64,000 nt of DNA from DATAGZ01 sp036263455 (lineage in GTDB: Bacteria; Pseudomonadota; Alphaproteobacteria; Dongiales; Dongiaceae). Positions 59,376-64,000 of the stretch are shown here, piece after piece. The stretch covers positions 62,001 to 126,000 of the forward strand of contig DATAGZ010000006.1 in assembly GCA_036263455.1 (NCBI GenBank), given 5' to 3'. The notes beneath the pieces were generated by a model. It searched no databases, was not told the origin of the DNA, and was given only the letters and a program-made list of their open reading frames with translations. How positions within the stretch are numbered: the stretch's first letter is position 1; each line of letters opens with the position of its first letter. A program made the translations under genes and the position numbers.

Positions 59376-61195
59376 ATCTTCCTCTTCGCTTGGTAAAGAT
59401 GGCTTGCCTCGACGACGCTGGGCGACGGCGAAACCTCTGGCACTGCGACATCCCACCAGGCTCCTCCGGCTTGCGTCGAGAGCGTCGGATCGGTGTCGAT
59501 CACGATGACACTTGTCTTTGGGGCGGCTTTGGCACGTTCCAGCGCTGCCGATAATCCGTCGAGCGTGCGCACGTATACAGAGTCAGCGCCGAGCGCTTTG
59601 GCGTGCGCCGCGAAGTCGAGGGCAGGAAGGGTCTCATGACTTGTATCGGCGAGCAGATTATTGAAGGACTCGCTCCCGGTCGACCGTTGCAGCCTGTCGA
59701 TGCAGCCATAGCCGCGATTGTCGAGCAGAACGATAATCAATTTCCGGTCCAGCATCACCGAGGTTGCGATTTCGGAATTCATCATGAGATACGATCCGTC
59801 GCCGAGCATGACCACGATTGTGCGCTCTGGGTGCGCCATCTTGACGCCCAGCCCGCCAGCGATTTCATATCCCATGCAGGAATAGCCATATTCCAGGTGA
59901 TAAGACCCTGGGACACCGACATTCCATAATTTATGCAACTCACCTGGCAGGCCACCCGCCGCACAGACGATCGTGGCATCGGGCAGCGCCGCATTGACCG
60001 CGCCCAGCACTTCCGCATCGCTCGGCAGGGAACGGTTGCGGGGAGCCACGGCGTGGCGGACGGCGTCGTGCCATTCCTCTCGCCGCCGTCCGCTGACCTC
60101 CTGCCAGACCTCCGGCGCGCGATAGCCGGCGAGCATGTCCTCCAGCGCCATCAACCCCTCCAATGCATCGGCCATAAGCGGGACCGCGTCATGCTTGGCC
60201 GTATCGAAGCGGGCGACATTGAGTTGGATCAGGCGCGCCCTTGGAAATAGCGTGCGCGAGGCAGTCGTGAAATCCTGGAGCCGCGTTCCCACCGCCAGGA
60301 TGACGTCCGCTTCTTCAGCGCAGCGATTAGCGGCAGAACTGCCCGTCACGCCAATGGCGCCGAGGAGGTGGGGGTGGGTACCCGCCAGCGCTCCTTTGCC
60401 CGCCTGGGTCTCGGCCACAGGAATGGCGTGATCCGCCGCGAAGCGCGCCAGCTTTTCAGTGGCGCCACTGTAATGAATGCCGCCGCCCGCGATAATAAGC
60501 GGTCGGCGGGCGCCGGAAAGCAGGCGGACGGCCTCGGCCAGTTCGTCTCGGTCCGGCCGGAGGCGCCGCTGCTGCCAGAGGCGTGGTTCGAAGAAAGCGG
60601 CTGGATAATCGTAAGCTTCCGCTTGTACGTCCTGGCAGAGTCCCAGAGTGACCGGTCCGCAATCGGCGGGATCGGTCAGGATCGACATCGCCTGCGGCAT
60701 GGCAGTTAGAAGCTGCTCGGGGCGAGTGATGCGGTCCCAGTACCGGGATACCGGACGAAAGCAATCGTTGGCGCTCAATGTGCCATCCGAGAAAGATTCG
60801 ATCTGCTGCAGGACCGGATCGGGACGACGATTGGCAAAGATATCGCCGGGCAGGAGCAGTACCGGAAGCCGATTCACATGTGCCAGCGCGGCCGCGGTGA
60901 CCATATTGGTGGCGCCGGGTCCGATTGAGGTCGTGCAGGCCATCATGCGCCGCCGCTGGCATGCTTTGGAATAGGCGATCGCGGCATGCGCCATCGCCTG
61001 TTCATTATGGGCGCGATAGGTGGGCAGGGTTTCTCGGACCTGAAATAGCGCCTCGCCCATGCCGGCAACGTTGCCGTGGCCGAATATCGCCCACATGCCC
61101 GCGAACAGCGGCATGGTCTTTTCTTCGTGCACCGTCTGCTGCGCGCACAGATAGCGGACGAGCGCCTGGGCCATGGTGAGCCGGACCGTTTTCAT
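59372..61195 (-). CDS. iolD: 3D-(3,5/4)-trihydroxycyclohexane-1,2-dione hydrolase
   Basis: IolD is a thiamine-diphosphate enzyme that opens the ring to 5-deoxy-glucuronate. The 607-residue protein has the N-terminal Pyr domain with the catalytic Glu in YRAHNEQAMAHAAIAYSKA, the central domain and the ThDP motif VMLGDGSYLMMNSEIATSV. GGGAGG precedes the ATG at 61195, which overlaps the stop of the kinase gene; its own stop overlaps iolE. Confidence 0.95.
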   Translation of the reverse strand: MKTVRLTMAQALVRYLCAQQTVHEEKTMPLFAGMWAIFGHGNVAGMGEALFQVRETLPTYRAHNEQAMAHAAIAYSKACQRRRMMACTTSIGPGATNMVTAAALAHVNRLPVLLLPGDIFANRRPDPVLQQIESFSDGTLSANDCFRPVSRYWDRITRPEQLLTAMPQAMSILTDPADCGPVTLGLCQDVQAEAYDYPAAFFEPRLWQQRRLRPDRDELAEAVRLLSGARRPLIIAGGGIHYSGATEKLARFAADHAIPVAETQAGKGALAGTHPHLLGAIGVTGSSAANRCAEEADVILAVGTRLQDFTTASRTLFPRARLIQLNVARFDTAKHDAVPLMADALEGLMALEDMLAGYRAPEVWQEVSGRRREEWHDAVRHAVAPRNRSLPSDAEVLGAVNAALPDATIVCAAGGLPGELHKLWNVGVPGSYHLEYGYSCMGYEIAGGLGVKMAHPERTIVVMLGDGSYLMMNSEIATSVMLDRKLIIVLLDNRGYGCIDRLQRSTGSESFNNLLADTSHETLPALDFAAHAKALGADSVYVRTLDGLSAALERAKAAPKTSVIVIDTDPTLSTQAGGAWWDVAVPEVSPSPSVVEASHLYQAKRKI

Positions 61196-63066
61196 ATTTC
61201 CTCCCATGCTTTGACGAGCCGCCCGAACCGGCGCGCCATATCATCGATTGCCGCCTCTTCGTTGCTCTCGCCCCTGAGATAACGCTCGGCGGCTTGGGCG
61301 AAAATGGTACGGCCTACCGCGAATCCCTTGACTGGGGCGTTCTTCTTGGCGACGGCGAAAGACGCGGCCAACGCCTCTTCCGGCGCTTCGAGCCCCAGGA
61401 TCACGATGCCACGGCAGAGCGGGTCATGGGTTGCGATGATCCGGGCAATCGCCTGCCAATCCGCAGGATCATCGTGGGGCTCGAGTTTCCACCAATCGGG
61501 CTTGAGGCCGATCTTATACAGGCGCTCGAGACTCTCGGCGGTAATGGAAGGGTAGAGAGAACCATGTTTGCTCGCGATGATCTCGATCAGCAATTCGTGG
61601 CCGGTCGCCCTGGTGGCTTCCTGGAGCGTCAGCAGCGTCTCCTCCTGCTTCTCGCGCAGCTCGCGAGGATCGTCGGGACGATAGAAGACCAGGCACTTCA
61701 CGACGTGATGCCGCGGCCAATCGAGCAGGGTGGCGGCGATATCGCGGCCATTCTCGAATTCCAGCGGTCGCGAGCCGGGTCTTTCGACGGGGCGGGCGAG
61801 CCATAGATCGCCCTCGCTCGCCGCGAAGAGCGCTTCCCGCCCGTACGTGTCGTCAAGAAGCATGCCAAAACCAGGCCGTCCAGCGGCTACGCGTCGGGCC
61901 GCCTGCACCGCGCAGGATTTGAAACGCGCGATCTTCTCCGCTGGCGCGCCCAGGCTATGGGCCATATCGGCGAATTGGGCGCGGTGGTCGATGGCGAGCG
62001 CAAACACATGCGGCAGCGCTTTTGGTCGATTGGCCGCCCAATGATAATGATTGAGCGTCTCATCCTCGCGCAGCCGATATCGGTTCGATCCGTTGGCCAG
62101 GTAATAATCCAGCTCGGCCTTGTCCGGCATGGCAGGGGCGCAGCCATGGCGCGAAACGACCAGCGCCCCGCAAGCATTGGCGAAGCGGCCGGCTTGCTCC
62201 CAGGAATGACCACTGAGGTGGCCATAGAGAAGTCCGCTCATGAAGGCGTCGCCAGCGCCCAGCACATTGAAAACATCGACCCGATTGCCGCCGACCTCTA
62301 TCGCGTCCTCGATCGCGCCGGGATAGATCGTGCAGCCCAGTGGTCCGCGCTTGCAAACCAGCACTGCCTCGGTCAGCGAGCGCGCCACACGCAGGGCCTT
62401 ATCGGTATCGCTCGTTCCCGCCGCGATATGAAACTCCTCCTCGGTGCCAACGACGATGTCGCAGTCGGGCAGGATACTCTGCAGATGCTGCGTGACATTT
62501 TTATCCGCCACGAAACGTTCCTCGCCCAGGCCGTGCCCGGTCAGTCCCCAAAGAACGGGGCGGTAGTCGATATCGAGAATGACCGTCCGGCCGGCCTGCC
62601 GCGCAAGAGAAATGGCACGGCGCGAGGCACGGTCAATGCCCGGCGTAGAGAAATGCGTGCCCGTCACCAGCACCGCTCGCGCCGAAGAGATAAAGTCGGC
62701 ATCGACGTCGCTTTCATCGATCGCCAGGTCTGCGCAATTCTCCCGGTAAAAAATCAACGGAAAGCGATGCTGGTCGCGAATACCGAGAATGACCAAGGCG
62801 GTCAATCGGTGGGGATCGGTGCGCAGATGGGAGATGTCCACGCCTTCGGCCGCCATGGTCTCTTGGATGAAGCGACCCATATGCTCGTCGCCGACCCGGC
62901 TCAGGAAGGCGGAGGACAGACCCAGCCGCGCGGTGCCGATGGCGATATTCGCCGGACAGCCGCCCACATATTTCGCGAAGCTTGCCATGTCTTCGAGCCT
63001 TCCGCCTATCTGCTGGCCATAAAGGTCGACCGAGCAGCGTCCGATAGTGATGAGATCCAGCGCCAT
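61192..63066 (-). CDS. iolC: Bifunctional 5-dehydro-2-deoxygluconokinase / DUF2090 aldolase-like protein
   Basis: The first 320 residues are a PfkB-type sugar kinase (SVDLYGQQIGGRLEDMASFA; nucleotide and catalytic motif VFNVLGAGDAFMSGLLYG) that phosphorylates 2-deoxy-5-keto-gluconate. Residues about 340-624 form a DUF2090 domain (VFALAIDHRAQF; LIEIIASKHG; CRGIVILGLEAPEE) resembling class I aldolases, which would cleave the kinase product. Such IolC-DUF2090 fusions are usual in proteobacteria. It is the first gene of the iol operon, 92 bases from divergent tRNA-Asp. iolG, iolA and a transporter are not in the window. Confidence 0.95.
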   Translation of the reverse strand: MALDLITIGRCSVDLYGQQIGGRLEDMASFAKYVGGCPANIAIGTARLGLSSAFLSRVGDEHMGRFIQETMAAEGVDISHLRTDPHRLTALVILGIRDQHRFPLIFYRENCADLAIDESDVDADFISSARAVLVTGTHFSTPGIDRASRRAISLARQAGRTVILDIDYRPVLWGLTGHGLGEERFVADKNVTQHLQSILPDCDIVVGTEEEFHIAAGTSDTDKALRVARSLTEAVLVCKRGPLGCTIYPGAIEDAIEVGGNRVDVFNVLGAGDAFMSGLLYGHLSGHSWEQAGRFANACGALVVSRHGCAPAMPDKAELDYYLANGSNRYRLREDETLNHYHWAANRPKALPHVFALAIDHRAQFADMAHSLGAPAEKIARFKSCAVQAARRVAAGRPGFGMLLDDTYGREALFAASEGDLWLARPVERPGSRPLEFENGRDIAATLLDWPRHHVVKCLVFYRPDDPRELREKQEETLLTLQEATRATGHELLIEIIASKHGSLYPSITAESLERLYKIGLKPDWWKLEPHDDPADWQAIARIIATHDPLCRGIVILGLEAPEEALAASFAVAKKNAPVKGFAVGRTIFAQAAERYLRGESNEEAAIDDMARRFGRLVKAWEEI

Positions 63067-63118
63067 GTCTGTAACGGATAACCAAGCCGGCAGAAAGTCA
63101 AGCCTCGGTGCGAAAGAT

Positions 63119-63147
63119 TTGACAGGGCAGGTGTCATCCGCTAGATG
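63119..63147 (+). promoter_or_regulatory. Promoter of tRNA-Asp
   Basis: Consensus TTGACA (63119-63124), 17 bases, TAGATG (63142-63147), ending 11 bases before the tRNA. It shares the 92-base divergent region with the iolC start. Confidence 0.6.
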
Positions 63148-63158
63148 GTCGCCCGTAC

Positions 63159-63235
<77 letters not shown>

Positions 63236-63250
63236 TTTCTTCGAGTGGAT

Positions 63251-64000
63251 ATGGCGCGCATCGCTATCGGAGGGTTTCAACACGAAACCAATTCCTTTGC
63301 CCCCCTCAAAGCGACCTATCGCGACTTTGAAATAGCGGATGCGTGGCCGGGGCTGACGCGCAGTCAAGATATTATCGATCAGTTCCGTGGAATGAACCTG
63401 CCGATTTCCGGCTTCATCGAAAGCGCCGGTCGCCATGATCTGGCGCCGCTCCTTTGGTGTTCGGCCTCGCCCTCCGCCGATGTTATCCGCGATGCATATG
63501 AAAGGATCACGGCCGAGCTGCTCGAGCGTCTCAAGACAGCCGGCCCAGTCGACGCGCTTTATCTTGATCTTCATGGCGCGATGATCGCCGAACATTACGA
63601 GGATGGAGAGGGCGAGCTTCTTACTCGCATCCGAGCACAGCTCGGAGATCGCGTCCCGATCGTCATCAGTCTCGACCTTCACGCCAATGTCACGGCGCGC
63701 ATGGTGGCGCTGAGCGATGCCATCGTGGTATGCCGCACCTATCCGCATGTCGATCTTGCTGAGACCGGCGCGCGCGCTTTTCTGTTGATTGAGCGGTTGC
63801 TCGGCGGAGAACGCTTCGTGAAGGCGTGGCACAAGCTGGATTTTCTGGTGCCGCTTACCTGGCAGTGCACCCTGATCGAACCAGCCAAGTCGCTTTATAC
63901 GCAATGTGCCACGCTCGAACGCGATACGGTGGTTTCCACCTCGATTGCCTTTGGCTTCCCTCCCGCCGACATCCGGGAGTGCGGTCCGGCGGTGCTGGCC
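63251..64000 (+). CDS. M81-family metallopeptidase (MlrC/microcystinase C type), 3' end cut off
   Basis: The frame is open from the ATG at 63251 to the window end, giving 250 visible residues of an expected 480-500. It starts MARIAIGGFQHETNSFAP and contains LYLDLHGAMIAEHYEDGEGE and ISLDLHANVTARMV, the conserved metal-ligand blocks of the M81/DUF1485 family (MlrC). Family members outside microcystin degraders act on unknown small peptides or amides. It starts 15 bases after tRNA-Asp and may be read from the same promoter. Confidence 0.85.
   Translation, partial: MARIAIGGFQHETNSFAPLKATYRDFEIADAWPGLTRSQDIIDQFRGMNLPISGFIESAGRHDLAPLLWCSASPSADVIRDAYERITAELLERLKTAGPVDALYLDLHGAMIAEHYEDGEGELLTRIRAQLGDRVPIVISLDLHANVTARMVALSDAIVVCRTYPHVDLAETGARAFLLIERLLGGERFVKAWHKLDFLVPLTWQCTLIEPAKSLYTQCATLERDTVVSTSIAFGFPPADIRECGPAVLA

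Noticed and set aside
61957..63081. 374-codon open frame on the plus strand opposite iolC
   Set aside because: Antisense shadow of a well-supported kinase-aldolase fusion.

Overview
The window comes from a GC-rich alphaproteobacterial chromosome; I cannot place it below class. The evidence is the company kept by several lineage markers: the GANTC methylase CcrM with rnhB, mutY, smc and a dsbA-type gene beside it; FlbT next to flagellin; an ATP synthase F0 operon with a b' subunit and no F1 genes alongside; small proteins that look like DUF1192, DUF1465, DUF4164 and DUF2336; and an LdtR-type MarR regulator. I see no IS element, prophage, CRISPR array or plasmid function. It reads as core chromosome with a few accessory patches. 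No stretch longer than about 270 bases lacks a gene or a described feature.

Layout. 1-5.0 kb: 3' part of an ISC iron-sulfur operon (iscU-iscA-hscB-hscA-fdx-iscX, mostly with overlapping stop/start codons) followed by an alpha/beta hydrolase. 5.0-10.4 kb: mnmA and an RND efflux adaptor/permease pair. 10.4-14.0 kb: tRNA-Met, gyrA, coaD, tRNA-Lys. 14.0-19.3 kb: an accessory patch with secreted small proteins, a broken lipoprotein gene, a DMT exporter, a Cys-rich peptide / porin / DUF2282 (bufferin-like) cassette, a 3-hydroxyisobutyryl-CoA hydrolase and a MarR regulator. 19.3-28.7 kb: purine permease, quinone oxidoreductase, 3-hydroxybutyrate dehydrogenase and glutamate synthase (gltD-gltB). 29.0-34.3 kb: gap and tkt, divergent from DUF4164-zapA-6S RNA-5-formyl-THF cyclo-ligase-YmdB-type phosphodiesterase.

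34.3-43.9 kb: DUF2336, then two large TPR/glycosyltransferase genes transcribed away from a 749-residue flagellin and flbT. One of the two carries three tandem glycosyltransferase modules. I read this as a candidate flagellin glycosylation locus, and it is the most interesting region. 43.9-46.3 kb: erpA, xth, an unknown gene, class I aldolase. 46.5-48.8 kb: ATP synthase F0 operon. 48.9-56.5 kb: smc, dsbA-like, DciA-like, mutY, ccrM, rnhB. 56.6-57.6 kb: ibpA-type heat-shock gene behind a sigma-32-type promoter and a likely RNA thermometer, then DUF1465. 57.7-63.1 kb: myo-inositol catabolism genes iolC-iolD-iolE-iolB. 63.2-64.0 kb: tRNA-Asp and the start of an M81-family metallopeptidase gene.

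Control elements read directly from the sequence include a sigma-54 promoter before flagellin, a heat-shock promoter with two leader hairpins before ibpA, GANTC sites in the ccrM promoter region, and TTGAC(A/T)-N17 promoters before all three tRNA genes. In two of these the TGA stop of the upstream gene lies inside the -35 hexamer.
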